This document shows, in pieces, positions 1-7,800 of a stretch of DNA of 64,000 nucleotides; positions within the stretch are counted from its first letter, which is position 1, and each line of letters begins with the position of its first letter. The stretch is from Micavibrio aeruginosavorus_D (GTDB lineage: Bacteria; Pseudomonadota; Alphaproteobacteria; Micavibrionales; Micavibrionaceae), in the NCBI RefSeq assembly GCF_051245535.1, contig NZ_CP195303.1, positions 1,798,001-1,862,000 on the forward strand, in the 5' to 3' direction. The notes beneath the pieces were generated by a model. That model saw nothing but the letters and a program-made list of their open reading frames with translations, was not told the origin of the DNA and did not search any database. A program made the translations under genes and the position numbers.

Positions 1-381
1 CGGATCATGGGCCAGCTTTTGTTCAATATTGCGAATTTCACTGGCGATGTGGGTTGGGGCTGTGTCTTGGTCCAGAAACGGCGCGGACACGATGCGCCCA
101 TCATCCGCGAACGCCAATTGAGCGACATGCAAATCATAGAGGTGCAAAAGCGGTTCAAGAAAATCCGGATCGCGGGTCAGAATGTAACCACGTTGCCCAG
201 TTTCCATGTCCTGCATCGTATTCAAAATATGATGCAGTTCACCGATGACGATATAATCGGCCGTAACCCGTTCATCGGCTTTACGAAAGCTGGACCATTG
301 TATATAGGGCAAAACCCCCAGCACATTGACCAGAAGAACCAGAATCAGAAAACCAATGATCGCGTAATATCTGACTTTCAC
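1..381 (-). CDS. CHASE3-domain membrane sensor, N-terminal part (runs off left edge)
   Basis: Reading the reverse strand from a GTG at 381 gives 127 open codons to the window edge. The protein starts with a short cytoplasmic end and one membrane helix (about residues 5-27). It continues as an extracytoplasmic helical segment containing METGQRGYILTRDPDFLEPL, the hallmark of CHASE3 sensor domains. In this family CHASE3 sits at the N-terminus of histidine kinases, diguanylate cyclases or chemoreceptors; the output domain lies outside the window and cannot be named. No in-frame ATG is seen upstream, and a GGACAGG stretch lies about 8 bases before the GTG. The plus-strand frame over the same bases has no recognisable protein. 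Confidence 0.75.
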   Translation of the reverse strand, partial: MKVRYYAIIGFLILVLLVNVLGVLPYIQWSSFRKADERVTADYIVIGELHHILNTMQDMETGQRGYILTRDPDFLEPLLHLYDLHVAQLAFADDGRIVSAPFLDQDTAPTHIASEIRNIEQKLAHDP

Positions 382-506
382 GGCAAGCCTGTCCGTTGAT
401 GCGCGGGCGTGGGTACAAAAGCATACGCAGAAAGGGGCCCAGCATCCGGCTGGACACGGGGGCCTGATTCTATTTAAGCGTTATTCCGCCTAAGAAAAGA
501 TGAAGG

Positions 507-536
507 AACGGGCTGGGGTATGCAACCCAGCCCGTT
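507..536 (-). terminator. Hairpin, possible terminator after the rhodanese gene
   Basis: An 11-bp perfect stem (AACGGGCTGGG with CCCAGCCCGTT) has an 8-base loop. It lies 3' of the leftward rhodanese gene and before the CHASE3 gene. The T-rich tract on the leftward strand is interrupted, while a T5 run follows on the plus strand, so direction is uncertain. Confidence 0.5.
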
Positions 537-589
537 GATTTTTAACAATTTTTCCATATACACAGCCCAAAAGGCTCGGATTGCGCGCC

Positions 590-1120
590 CTAGGCGTGAT
601 TCCACGGCATCCGCCGCAACAGCATGGCCAGACCGCACCATCCGGTTATCCCGGCCACAAACAACGCCGCACCCAAAATCCCCGCCAGCACAAAACCCAG
701 CGTCAAACCCACAAAACCAAGGACCACCAGCGCCACAACCAGCGCACCGACCACCATTTGCACCTGACGAAAGATGGGCAGGACTGGGTCCGATGATCCA
801 ACCACAGGCAAGCCCGCCTGTTTCCACGCGGTAATGCCGCCTTCGATATTATAAACGTCATATTCACCGGCGTGATTGGCGGGCAAAGCCACACAGGCCC
901 GGTTTCCGCGCCCGCCCATCAAACATTGAAAGATGATCTTGCGCCCTTTTGGCACATGCATCTGATCAAACAAATCCGGAATATGCGCCAACGGCACCGA
1001 TGCGGCACAGGCGATATGTTCTGCGCTGAATTCATCGGGCTCGCGTACATCGATCAATATGGCCTCACCGGAAGACAGCCATTGATGGGCCGTTTTTGCA
1101 TCAACATTATACACGCTCAT
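590..1120 (-). CDS. YgaP-like membrane rhodanese (sulfurtransferase)
   Basis: 176 aa. Residues about 1-108 form a rhodanese domain with DVREPDEF and the active-site loop CLMGGR (Cys66-Arg71), where the cysteine carries the persulfide. Two hydrophobic helices follow (about 122-142 and 144-165), giving the arrangement of E. coli YgaP: rhodanese plus a C-terminal inner-membrane anchor. The start codon overlaps the stop of the upstream regulator by 4 bases, so the two are translationally coupled. The E. coli ygaVP pair has the same order, and the BigR/SqrR family controls sulfide and persulfide detoxification. The likely role is handling sulfane sulfur at the inner membrane under control of its neighbour. 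Confidence 0.85.
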   Translation of the reverse strand: MSVYNVDAKTAHQWLSSGEAILIDVREPDEFSAEHIACAASVPLAHIPDLFDQMHVPKGRKIIFQCLMGGRGNRACVALPANHAGEYDVYNIEGGITAWKQAGLPVVGSSDPVLPIFRQVQMVVGALVVALVVLGFVGLTLGFVLAGILGAALFVAGITGWCGLAMLLRRMPWNHA

Positions 1121-1431
1121 TTCGCACCTTTTTTCTTGGCTTGCGGGCTGCAGAATTTTTCGTACAGAATGCCCATGATCTGCACCACATCATGCTGGGC
1201 AATGGTATAAAATAAAACGCGATGTTCACGGCGATAGGTCACGATGCCTTCGCGTTTTAATTTCGACAGATGTTGCGACATGGATGTTTGCGGAATGCCC
1301 GTCAGATCGATCAGATCACTGACGTTTTTTTCACCGTCCAGCAAATGGCACAGGATCATCAAACGGTGACCGTTTGATAGACCCTTTAAAAACGCGGCGG
1401 CCTTGTCGGCCTGTGCCAGCATGTCTTGCAT
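1117..1431 (-). CDS. ArsR-family persulfide-responsive repressor, BigR/SqrR/YgaV-like
   Basis: 104 aa winged-helix protein. The recognition helix region contains TGIPQTSMSQHLSKLKREG and the wing YRREHRVLFYTI, typical of ArsR regulators. It has no metal-binding ELCVCDL motif. Instead it has Cys28 and Cys94, 66 residues apart. That is the same spacing as the redox pair in BigR (42/108) and SqrR (41/107), which form a di- or tetrasulfide with sulfane sulfur and release DNA. The coupled rhodanese gene downstream and a divergent AhpD-like gene fit a small sulfur/oxidative-stress regulon. Family membership is clear; the inducer is inferred from the cysteine pair. Confidence 0.85.
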   Translation of the reverse strand: MQDMLAQADKAAAFLKGLSNGHRLMILCHLLDGEKNVSDLIDLTGIPQTSMSQHLSKLKREGIVTYRREHRVLFYTIAQHDVVQIMGILYEKFCSPQAKKKGAK

Positions 1432-1441
1432 TCGTCACCCC

Positions 1442-1480
1442 TTTACAATTTATATTTTTATGATATTATAATTTTATGAA
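1442..1480. promoter_or_regulatory. AT-rich divergent promoter and probable repressor operator
   Basis: In the 70-bp gap between the divergent repressor and AhpD-like genes there is a plus-strand TATAAT (1467-1472) with TTTACA 19 bp upstream (1442-1447). The 8-bp palindrome ATTATAAT (1465-1472) covers the -10 box, and TTTTATGA occurs twice as a direct repeat around it. BigR-type regulators bind AT-rich palindromes overlapping -10 elements, so this is the best candidate operator. Confidence 0.5.
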
Positions 1481-1501
1481 TTGATCAAGGAGAATGTGAC
1501 C

Positions 1502-1849
1502 ATGACAAAAGATTACAAGCAGCTCACCCAGGATATTTCCCAATATATGGCCGAACTGCGCACCCTGACCCCCGACGCGATGCAGGGTTTTTCCGCCATG
1601 GCCAAGGGCGCGACTGCTGATGGGGCGCTGGACAAGAAAACCAAAGAATTTATCGCCCTCGCCATCGGCGTCAGCCAGCGGTGCGACGGGTGCATTGGTT
1701 TTCACGCCAAAGCCCTGAAAAATCTGGGTGCCACGCGACAGGAAATCGCCGAAGTTGTGGCCATGTGCACCTATATGGGCGGCGGCCCGGCATTGATGTA
1801 TGCGGCGGACGCCTTGCGCGCCTTTGACCAGTTTAGCGAAGAAGGCTGA
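1502..1849 (+). CDS. AhpD-like carboxymuconolactone decarboxylase family protein
   Basis: 115 aa all-helical protein with the redox motif CDGC followed by GFHAKAL, as in AhpD-like alkylhydroperoxidases and the CMD family. These act as small thiol peroxidases or disulfide reductases. The ATG at 1502 is chosen over an upstream TTG because AAGGAG (1487-1492) sits 9 bases before it. It is divergent from the BigR-like repressor and shares its AT-rich control region, so it is probably regulated by it. A strong terminator follows. The exact substrate cannot be told from sequence. Confidence 0.85.
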   Translation: MTKDYKQLTQDISQYMAELRTLTPDAMQGFSAMAKGATADGALDKKTKEFIALAIGVSQRCDGCIGFHAKALKNLGATRQEIAEVVAMCTYMGGGPALMYAADALRAFDQFSEEG

Positions 1850-1858
1850 TCCAAATAC

Positions 1859-1892
1859 AAAAACCCCCGGCACTTCACACCGGGGGTTTTTA
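1859..1892. terminator. Bidirectional rho-independent terminator
   Basis: The stem AAAACCCCCGG/CCGGGGGTTTT has a 9-base loop, with A and T runs on the two sides. It separates the convergent AhpD-like and lipoprotein genes. Confidence 0.85.
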
Positions 1893-1900
1893 AAACGTCT

Positions 1901-2674
1901 CTATTGCATGGGTGGAACATGCAGGACGATTTGCTGCCCCTGCGCGTTGCGCATGATCAACGATCCATCCGCCTGCGCCTGTAACTGCGTCATGCTGGCC
2001 AGCACTTGGGTAAACGCTGTTTCCTGTTGCGCGGCATCATCCGACAGACACGCCATGCGCGTCATCGCCATATCCGCCTTAATCGCAAGCGTATCGCCGT
2101 TCAGGTCATATGCACCCGTAAAACGGTTGCACCCGGAAAAGCCGCTGATGCGGCCCTGATCATCAAACCGCACCGTCAATGGGCGGTCGCCAACGGGGGC
2201 GGCATCGTTGATCATCTTCACCTGCCATTCCGTGTTCTGCACCAGCGAGGCCTGCGCCGGAACCGGGTTCATGCTGGCCGGGGTGCCCATTTTTGCGCCC
2301 TGTGCCTGGCAATTCAGTTCACCATGGCCGGGAATATTCGCCATCGCCGCATCCCCCTTGTTCCACAGCATGGCGGCGGGGGCGGTGCCCGCGGCCGTTT
2401 CATATTTTGCGCCGGACGCGGAAACGACCGATTGCAAATGATAGGTTTGATCACCAACCATCATCACGGCCTTGTCCTGCCCGTCAAAGGCGGCCCGCAC
2501 AACAACCGACCCGCAATGAAAGGTCACAGCATTCTGCGCCGATGGGGCCAGCGCTTGTGTTTCTGTTTGCGTGGATTCAGGCGTCGCCGCATTCTCCGCA
2601 GCCTTGTCCTTCTTCGGCAGGCACCCGGCCAGCGCCAGCGTGGCCACACCCATTAAAATCATCGTCCGCATCAT
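1901..2674 (-). CDS. Lipoprotein with MliC-like and META (HslJ-like) domains
   Basis: 257 aa. The signal peptide ends in the lipobox LALAGC (Cys18), so the protein is a lipoprotein. After a Thr/Ala/Gln linker, residues about 45-125 look like the MliC/PliC lysozyme-inhibitor fold: FHCGS..., then SASGAKYE, W.KGDAAM and a closing cysteine. Residues about 145-255 form a META domain with GFSGCNRFTGAY and MTRMACL, the conserved cysteine pair of HslJ-like proteins. MliC proteins block c-type lysozyme in the periplasm; META domains are linked to stress and outer-membrane functions. Two ATG codons are adjacent; the first is used here. Function is inferred from domain resemblance. Confidence 0.78.
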   Translation of the reverse strand: MMRTMILMGVATLALAGCLPKKDKAAENAATPESTQTETQALAPSAQNAVTFHCGSVVVRAAFDGQDKAVMMVGDQTYHLQSVVSASGAKYETAAGTAPAAMLWNKGDAAMANIPGHGELNCQAQGAKMGTPASMNPVPAQASLVQNTEWQVKMINDAAPVGDRPLTVRFDDQGRISGFSGCNRFTGAYDLNGDTLAIKADMAMTRMACLSDDAAQQETAFTQVLASMTQLQAQADGSLIMRNAQGQQIVLHVPPMQ

Positions 2675-2704
2675 GGTCTTTATCCTCCTGTGGGGCGCAG
2701 TGTA

Positions 2705-3292
2705 TCACACCTGTTTATGGCGAAAACAATCGATTGTGTGGTCATTCACCATGCCAATCGCCTGCATATACGCATACATGATCGTGGGCCCAACAAACGT
2801 CATGCCGCGTTTTTTCAAATCTTTGGACAACGCCACCGACTCCACGCTTTGCGCCGGAACATCTTTCATGGTTTTGCGTTTGGGGTTGATTGGTTTACCG
2901 CCAACGAATCGCCAGAGGTAATCATCGAACGATCCGAACTCCTTTTGAATGGCCATGAATGCGATGGCATTCTTGCGCGCGCCGAACACTTTCAATCGAT
3001 TACGGATAATATCACTGTCTTTCAGTAATTTTTCCAATTCCGCGTCGGTCATTTTCGCGACCTTCTTCACATCGAAATTTTTAAAGACTTTGCGATAAGA
3101 CTCGCGCCGCTTCAAAATCGTGGCCCAGCTCAGGCCCGCCTGCGCGCCCTCTAAAATCAGCATTTCGAAATGGTGGCGATCGTCATGCACGGGCACGCCC
3201 CATTCCACATCATGGTAATGAATGTAATAATCGGCCCCGGATTCAACGAATCCCGCCCCAGCCCAGCCGCAGCGTTGTTTTTCTTTAGCCAT
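2705..3292 (-). CDS. tag: DNA-3-methyladenine glycosylase I
   Basis: 195 aa, usual length for Tag. The conserved segments RCGWAG, YHDVEWGVP, GLSWATIL and RNRLKV are present. The zinc-binding ends are Cys8 near the start and DHTIDC (His-x3-Cys) near the end, as in E. coli Tag. It removes 3-methyladenine from alkylated DNA to start base-excision repair. It is a single gene with its own start, between the lipoprotein gene (same strand) and the divergent alcohol dehydrogenase. Confidence 0.93.
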   Translation of the reverse strand: MAKEKQRCGWAGAGFVESGADYYIHYHDVEWGVPVHDDRHHFEMLILEGAQAGLSWATILKRRESYRKVFKNFDVKKVAKMTDAELEKLLKDSDIIRNRLKVFGARKNAIAFMAIQKEFGSFDDYLWRFVGGKPINPKRKTMKDVPAQSVESVALSKDLKKRGMTFVGPTIMYAYMQAIGMVNDHTIDCFRHKQV

Positions 3293-3385
3293 TTTTAATC
3301 ACCCTTGCCCATTGTCAAAACCCATCTAGTTTTATCCGCACGTGTGATTTTTGACCACCCGCATTTTTTAAAAGGATCCTCCGCC

Positions 3386-4447
3386 ATGACCACCAAGGCC
3401 TATGCCGCACAAACCGCCAAAACACCGCTCACCCCTTTTACGCTGGAACGCCGCTCCGTCGGTGCGAAAGATGTCGCCATCGATATTTTATTTTGTGGCG
3501 TCTGCCATTCCGATTTGCATACGGCGCGGGGTGAATGGGGTGGCGTCAAATTCCCGTCCATTCCGGGCCATGAAATCATCGGGCGCGTGACCCAAACGGG
3601 TGGCGACGTCAAAAATTTCAAAGTTGGCGATCTGGTCGGTGTCGGGTGCATGGTCGATAGCTGCCGCACCTGCCCGTCCTGTAGCGAAGGGCTGGAACAA
3701 TATTGCGAAGGACCGGATGGTTTCACCGGAACCTATAACGGCACGATGAGTGGCCGTGGCGATAACACATTCGGGGGCTATTCCACCGACATCGTCGTGG
3801 ACCAGCATTTTGTTTTGAAAATCAACCATGCCGAATCCGATCTGGCTGGGGTCGCGCCCTTGCTGTGCGCGGGCATCACCACATGGTCGCCCTTGCGCCA
3901 TTGGAAGGTCGGACCGGGCAAAAAGGTCGGCGTGGTCGGCATTGGCGGGCTGGGCCATATGGGCATTAAACTGGCCCACGCGTTGGGTGCCCATGTCGTG
4001 GCCTTTACCACATCGGAATCCAAACGACAGGATGCCCACGATCTGGGCGCGGACGAGGTGGTGATTTCCAAAAACGCCGCCGATATGAAGAAACATACGT
4101 TCAGCTTTGACTTCATCCTGAACACCGTGGCCGCCCCGCATAATCTGGATGCGTTTATGTCCCTGCTGAAACGTGATGGCACCATGACGTTGGTGGGCGT
4201 GCCCTCGGAACCACACCCATCGCCGTTCGTTGGCAATTTGATCTTCAAACGCCGTCAATTGGCGGGGTCATTGATCGGCGGCATTCCGGAGACGCAGGAA
4301 ATGCTCGATTTCTGTGCCAAGCACGGCATTACCGCCGACATCGAAATGATCAAGATGCAGGACATCGAAAACGCCTATGAACGCATGTTGAAAAGCGACG
4401 TCAAATATCGATTCGTGATCGACATGAACAGTTTGAAAACCGCTTAA
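3386..4447 (+). CDS. Zinc-dependent NAD(P) alcohol dehydrogenase, YahK/CAD-like
   Basis: 353 aa from the ATG at 3386, which has AAGGAT about 9 bases upstream; the longer frame upstream has no ribosome site. The catalytic zinc ligands are Cys37 (CGVCHSD) and His62-Glu63 (GHE). The structural zinc cysteines are C93, C96, C99 and C107. The Rossmann motif GIGGLGHMGIK follows at about 180. The sequence is closest in style to YahK and cinnamyl-alcohol-type dehydrogenases, which reduce aldehydes broadly. The next gene starts 22 bases downstream, so both may be cotranscribed. The substrate is not predictable. Confidence 0.9.
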   Translation: MTTKAYAAQTAKTPLTPFTLERRSVGAKDVAIDILFCGVCHSDLHTARGEWGGVKFPSIPGHEIIGRVTQTGGDVKNFKVGDLVGVGCMVDSCRTCPSCSEGLEQYCEGPDGFTGTYNGTMSGRGDNTFGGYSTDIVVDQHFVLKINHAESDLAGVAPLLCAGITTWSPLRHWKVGPGKKVGVVGIGGLGHMGIKLAHALGAHVVAFTTSESKRQDAHDLGADEVVISKNAADMKKHTFSFDFILNTVAAPHNLDAFMSLLKRDGTMTLVGVPSEPHPSPFVGNLIFKRRQLAGSLIGGIPETQEMLDFCAKHGITADIEMIKMQDIENAYERMLKSDVKYRFVIDMNSLKTA

Positions 4448-4469
4448 GGTCACAAAAAGGAGAAGTATA

Positions 4470-4826
4470 ATGAAAAAACTCGTTTTATTATCCACGGCCG
4501 TTCTGGCTCTGGGCCTCAGCACCGCCGCCCACGCCCAATATACCGGCCCGGGCGCCGCCGCAGACGCCAAAAAGGTCAGCGAGGTTCTGGCCAATGGCAA
4601 GGACGATGAACGTGTAACCTTGACCGGAACATTGGTCGAAAAGGTCGGCAATGAAAAATACATCTTCGCCGATGATACGGGCAAAATCCGTGTCGATATC
4701 GACAACGAAGATTTTCAAAATGTCGCCGTTGACGAAAAAACCACCATCGAAATTTCCGGCGAAATCGAAAAAGATTTCATGGAAACCCCGGAAATCGACG
4801 TGGACAAGCTCAGAACCGTGAAATAA
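4470..4826 (+). CDS. YgiW/BOF-family periplasmic OB-fold protein
   Basis: 118 aa. A clean signal peptide ends at AHA (residue 22), followed by a single small OB-fold domain. The segments VTLTGTLVEKVGNEKYIFADDTGKIRVDI and TIEISGEIEKD match the YgiW/YdeI bacterial OB-fold (BOF) stress-tolerance family. These are small periplasmic proteins induced by stress and thought to bind small ligands. AAAAAGGAGAAG lies directly before the ATG. A terminator follows 18 bases after the stop. Confidence 0.85.
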   Translation: MKKLVLLSTAVLALGLSTAAHAQYTGPGAAADAKKVSEVLANGKDDERVTLTGTLVEKVGNEKYIFADDTGKIRVDIDNEDFQNVAVDEKTTIEISGEIEKDFMETPEIDVDKLRTVK

Positions 4827-4843
4827 TCAAACGGTCCGTTTTC

Positions 4844-4875
4844 AAAAACCCCGCGCGTGTCGCGGGGTTTTATTT
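4844..4875 (+). terminator. Rho-independent terminator after the YgiW-like gene
   Basis: The stem AAAACCCCGCG/CGCGGGGTTTT with loop CGTGT is followed by T-rich sequence. It is nearly identical to the terminator at 5345-5374. Confidence 0.9.
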
Positions 4876-4919
4876 TAAGACAAAGCAAGCTCTTGTTATT
4901 TTCATATAAACAGAACAAA

Positions 4920-5047
4920 GAGAGTCTATTGGCACTCTCAGGGTCAGTGTGCTAATTTGTATAGGACTCGTGAAAGAAGCGGGGTTGCAGCCCCGCTTTT
5001 CACGAAATCTGTAAAAGTAGCCAATACAGATTAGAACTCTCAGTGCC
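4920..5047 (+). ncRNA. Candidate structured RNA element (no known family recognised)
   Basis: Nested complementary segments build one long foldable structure. The outer pair is GGCACT (4931-4936) with AGTGCC (5042-5047). The middle pair is CTAATTTGTATAGG (4952-4965) with CCAATACAGATTAG (5021-5034), 12 of 14 bases matching. The inner pair is a strong GC hairpin, AAGCGGGG (4977-4984) with CCCCGCTT (4991-4998), extended by CGTGAA/TTCACG. A separate small hairpin GAGAGT/ACTCTC lies at the left end. The region holds no convincing ORF and lies between a terminator and a small HTH-like gene, so it is either a 5' leader or a separate small RNA. I do not recognise 6S, SRP or a riboswitch in it. Confidence 0.4.
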
Positions 5048-5128
5048 GCAGATACTACGTAGCACAGTTCACACCGTCAAGCTTGGTTACATCATATAGC
5101 TATTCTTTAATTTGAAAGGAGAATAGGC

Positions 5129-5332
5129 ATGAGTAAATCCACACGAAACTCTGGTACACATTGGTCCGACAAGGATACCAAACAACTAGAGAAACTGGCC
5201 GAGCAAAACACACCCACACGCGTTATCGGGCTTAAACTTGGCAGAACCGAAAGCGCCATCTACTCGAAAGCCTCAAATGAAGGCATCTCGTTATCGCCGA
5301 CGAACCAATCACCTTATAATCGTCGCAAGTGA
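5129..5332 (+). CDS. Small HTH-like protein of unknown role
   Basis: 67 aa, basic. The sequence contains HWSDKDTKQLEKLAEQ and TPTRVIGLKLGRTESAIYSK, which read as three helices of a SANT/Myb- or GcrA-like DNA-binding fold, then PTNQSPY. Similar short conserved proteins occur in proteobacteria without an assigned function, as far as I recall. A good ribosome site, GAAAGGAG, lies 8 bases before the ATG. It follows the structured element at 4920-5047 and ends before a terminator, so it forms a monocistronic unit. DNA binding is an inference. Confidence 0.8.
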   Translation: MSKSTRNSGTHWSDKDTKQLEKLAEQNTPTRVIGLKLGRTESAIYSKASNEGISLSPTNQSPYNRRK

Positions 5333-5344
5333 TTTGACAGAAAG

Positions 5345-5374
5345 AAAACCCCGCGCGCGTCGCGGGGTTTTTTA
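5345..5374 (+). terminator. Rho-independent terminator
   Basis: The stem AAAACCCCGCG/CGCGGGGTTTT is followed by T6. It lies 12 bases after the small HTH-like gene and touches the stop end of the convergent gene. Confidence 0.9.
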
Positions 5375-6460
5375 TGGGGCCACGCCGTTCATCAGTGCGG
5401 CACTGTCTTCCATCAATCTGCGCGTCAGATCCGCCGCTGTCATATCACGACACATATGCGCCGCCTGCCCGGACCACATTTGCATGCAATCCGTCCGCCC
5501 CGCGTGTTCCGATGCTTTCCGCAGCGGTGAAACAAAGTGCGAAGCGTAAGGAAAATCCGGGACCTCATCACTGATCGGGCCAACATCCTGAATAAAACGG
5601 TTCGCAATGCCCCGCGCCGGACGGCCGCTGAACACATTGGTTACAACGGCTCCATCATCGCGTACATCGTGCAACGCTTGCCGATAAAGCGGGGACACGT
5701 TCGCCTCTGGCGTAAAAAGATACGCCGTTCCCAATTGCACAGCGGACGCACCCAATGATAACGCCGCCACAATTCCCCGCGCATCGGCAATACCGCCCGA
5801 CGCCACAACGGGACAGGATACGGCACCGACAATCTGCGGAACCAGAGCCCGCGTGCCGGATTGCGTTGCCAGATCCTGCGTCAGAAACATGGCGCGGTGA
5901 CCACCGGCCTCAATCCCCTGCGCGATAATGACATCGCAGCCATTCGCTTCGAGCCAGATCGCCTCTTCAACCGTGGTTGCGGACGACAGAATAATTGCGC
6001 CGCACGCTTTGACACGGTTCAGTAAGACACGATCCGGAAGGCCGAAATGAAAGCTGACAATCGCGGGCTTAATATCCTCAACCACGGCGCAAAAGGTCGC
6101 ATCAAAGGGCGCGCGCGTGACCGATGCGCCAACATGATCCGGATTGACGTTGAATTCATCATAATAGGGAAGCAGGTGTTTCTTCCATCGCACCTGCCGC
6201 GCCGGATCATCCGGGCCCTGATGATGGCAGAAAAAATTGAGGTTGAACGGTCCGGTCGTTTTTTCGCGGATCAGGGCACAGGATTGAACGATCTGATCCG
6301 GTGACAACAAAGCACAAGCCAAAGACCCAAGCCCGCCCGCCCCCGAAACCGCAGCGGCCAGCGCTGGTGTATCAACCCCCGCCATGGGGGCCTGAATAAT
6401 CGGATGCTCAATCCCCAGAAGTTCTGTGATTGGATTGGTCCGCACGGGATTCATCGTCAC
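5372..6460 (-). CDS. Nitronate monooxygenase / 2-nitropropane dioxygenase family flavoprotein
   Basis: 362 aa TIM-barrel flavoenzyme. IEHPIIQAPMAGVDTPALAAAVSGAGGLG at the start, QGIEAGGH in the middle and VVASGGIADARGIVAALSLGASAVQLGTAYL toward the end are the FMN and phosphate-binding segments of the family. Family members oxidise nitronates to carbonyls and nitrite; related enoyl-ACP reductases (FabK) share the fold. The first start is a GTG that overlaps the stop of the upstream membrane protein gene by 4 bases; an ATG two codons later is an alternative. It is therefore probably cotranslated with that gene. Confidence 0.85.
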   Translation of the reverse strand: MTMNPVRTNPITELLGIEHPIIQAPMAGVDTPALAAAVSGAGGLGSLACALLSPDQIVQSCALIREKTTGPFNLNFFCHHQGPDDPARQVRWKKHLLPYYDEFNVNPDHVGASVTRAPFDATFCAVVEDIKPAIVSFHFGLPDRVLLNRVKACGAIILSSATTVEEAIWLEANGCDVIIAQGIEAGGHRAMFLTQDLATQSGTRALVPQIVGAVSCPVVASGGIADARGIVAALSLGASAVQLGTAYLFTPEANVSPLYRQALHDVRDDGAVVTNVFSGRPARGIANRFIQDVGPISDEVPDFPYASHFVSPLRKASEHAGRTDCMQMWSGQAAHMCRDMTAADLTRRLMEDSAALMNGVAP

Positions 6461-7245
6461 GAACCATCTTTTTTCAAATCGTCCTGCAGGCGCAGCAGGC
6501 TAGCCTGACTGACTTCCGTCAGGCCACGACGGGGGCGATCAATATCGAGAATAACCAGCAACACGACCACAATCAAAAGCCCAAACAACGCCGTTGATAT
6601 GGGTCGCCGCTTTCCGGCCAATCCACACCCATAACCGATAAACCCCATTCCCACCGCCGATACAAAGAACAGCAACGCAATCACAGATTCGGGCACATGA
6701 TTATCCAGCGCCGCCTGCCGCTTCTCACGCGTGTCGATCACGTCATTCAAGGATTCGATGAACAGGCTCGCGGGTTCCGATTCCGGCATCGTCCGTGCCA
6801 CAGCAATGGCCTGGGCCCATAATTTCTTCTCAATATCCGCGGCCGCCGCATTGGCCGTCGTAATACGGTCCGGATCGATACCGGCATTATAAAATTCAAG
6901 CCGTGCATCGACAAAGGATCGCAAATGATCCTGTACATCATGCGCCATGGCATCGGGCAGATATTGCGCGCGCAGATAGGCCGTGCCAATCGCATTGGCT
7001 TCCTGCACCACCAGTTCCTTGCGCACATCATACCGCGACACCGCCATGGCAAACGTAAAACCCAACAGCAAGGCCAGCAGACCCAGCAGGGCGCTTTTCA
7101 GCGTGTCGACATGGGATGACAACGCTGCATCTGGTACATGGTTGCTGGAACGCCGCCCCCCAAGGCGAAACCCGCCTTCGATCAATGCAATAAAAACGAC
7201 AGTTAAAATCGGTAAAATAACGATTTCAGAGGTATTCCAGATCAT
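6457..7245 (-). CDS. DUF4239-like four-helix membrane protein
   Basis: 262 aa. Hydrophobic helices lie at about 8-25, 50-70, 183-205 and 215-234. A long hydrophilic helical stretch (about 75-180) contains VVQEANAIGTAYLRAQYLP, typical of DUF4239/bestrophin-like proteins of unknown function. Its stop codon overlaps the start of the flavoprotein gene, so the two form an operon. The function is unknown; a channel-like role has only been suggested from resemblance. Confidence 0.75.
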   Translation of the reverse strand: MIWNTSEIVILPILTVVFIALIEGGFRLGGRRSSNHVPDAALSSHVDTLKSALLGLLALLLGFTFAMAVSRYDVRKELVVQEANAIGTAYLRAQYLPDAMAHDVQDHLRSFVDARLEFYNAGIDPDRITTANAAAADIEKKLWAQAIAVARTMPESEPASLFIESLNDVIDTREKRQAALDNHVPESVIALLFFVSAVGMGFIGYGCGLAGKRRPISTALFGLLIVVVLLVILDIDRPRRGLTEVSQASLLRLQDDLKKDGS

Positions 7246-7409
7246 GGCGGTGCGCTCCTGTTGAACCGTTACAAAGTCTACATTGTTTTACGCAGAAAAC
7301 GAGAGGGCATGGTGATCACCCTCCTCGGGCAGTCCAACAGAATTGTAATTCCCGCGCATCCATAGTACGAAGAGATTACAGAACATCACCCTCACCAAAG
7401 CCGGAACCA

Positions 7410-7763
7410 ATGACCGACACACAACCACCCTGCCCGCAATGCCAATCCGCCTACACCTACGAGGATCGGGGTTTTTATAATTGCCCGGAATGCGGACATA
7501 TCTGGTCTGGAACGGCCAATGCCGGCGGGGGTGAAGGCGATGACAAAGTCGTTCGTGATTCCAACGGCACCGTTTTAAAGGATGGCGACACCGTCACCGT
7601 GATCAAGGATCTGAAGGTCAAGGGATCGTCACTGGTCGTCAAGGTCGGAACCAAGGTCAAAAATATCCGTCTGGTCGACGGCGACCATGACATTGATTGC
7701 AAAATCCCCGGTATCGGCGATATGGGCCTGAAATCGGAATTTGTGAAAAAGGTCGCAGAATAA
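7410..7763 (+). CDS. PhnA/YjdM-like zinc-ribbon protein
   Basis: 117 aa. The N-terminal zinc ribbon uses Cys8-x2-Cys11 and Cys25-x2-Cys28 (CPQC...CPECGH). The C-terminal small beta domain has VVRDSNGTVLKDGDTVTVIKDLKVKGSS, the conserved core of PhnA/YjdM. Despite the old name, most members are not proven to act in phosphonate use; the zinc ribbon may bind a nucleic acid or protein. It is a single gene with its own terminator. Confidence 0.9.
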   Translation: MTDTQPPCPQCQSAYTYEDRGFYNCPECGHIWSGTANAGGGEGDDKVVRDSNGTVLKDGDTVTVIKDLKVKGSSLVVKVGTKVKNIRLVDGDHDIDCKIPGIGDMGLKSEFVKKVAE

Positions 7764-7764
7764 T

Positions 7765-7793
7765 AAAAACCCCGCGATGAATGCGGGGTTTTT
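7765..7793. terminator. Terminator between convergent genes
   Basis: The stem AAAAACCCCGC/GCGGGGTTTTT has a 7-base loop. It lies between the PhnA-like gene and the convergent CNNM-type gene and can serve both. Confidence 0.85.
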
Positions 7794-7800
7794 ATTTGAT

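Noticed and set aside
7..399. Plus-strand ORF of 130 codons at the left edge
   Set aside because: The reverse strand encodes a recognisable CHASE3 domain over the same bases; the plus frame resembles nothing.
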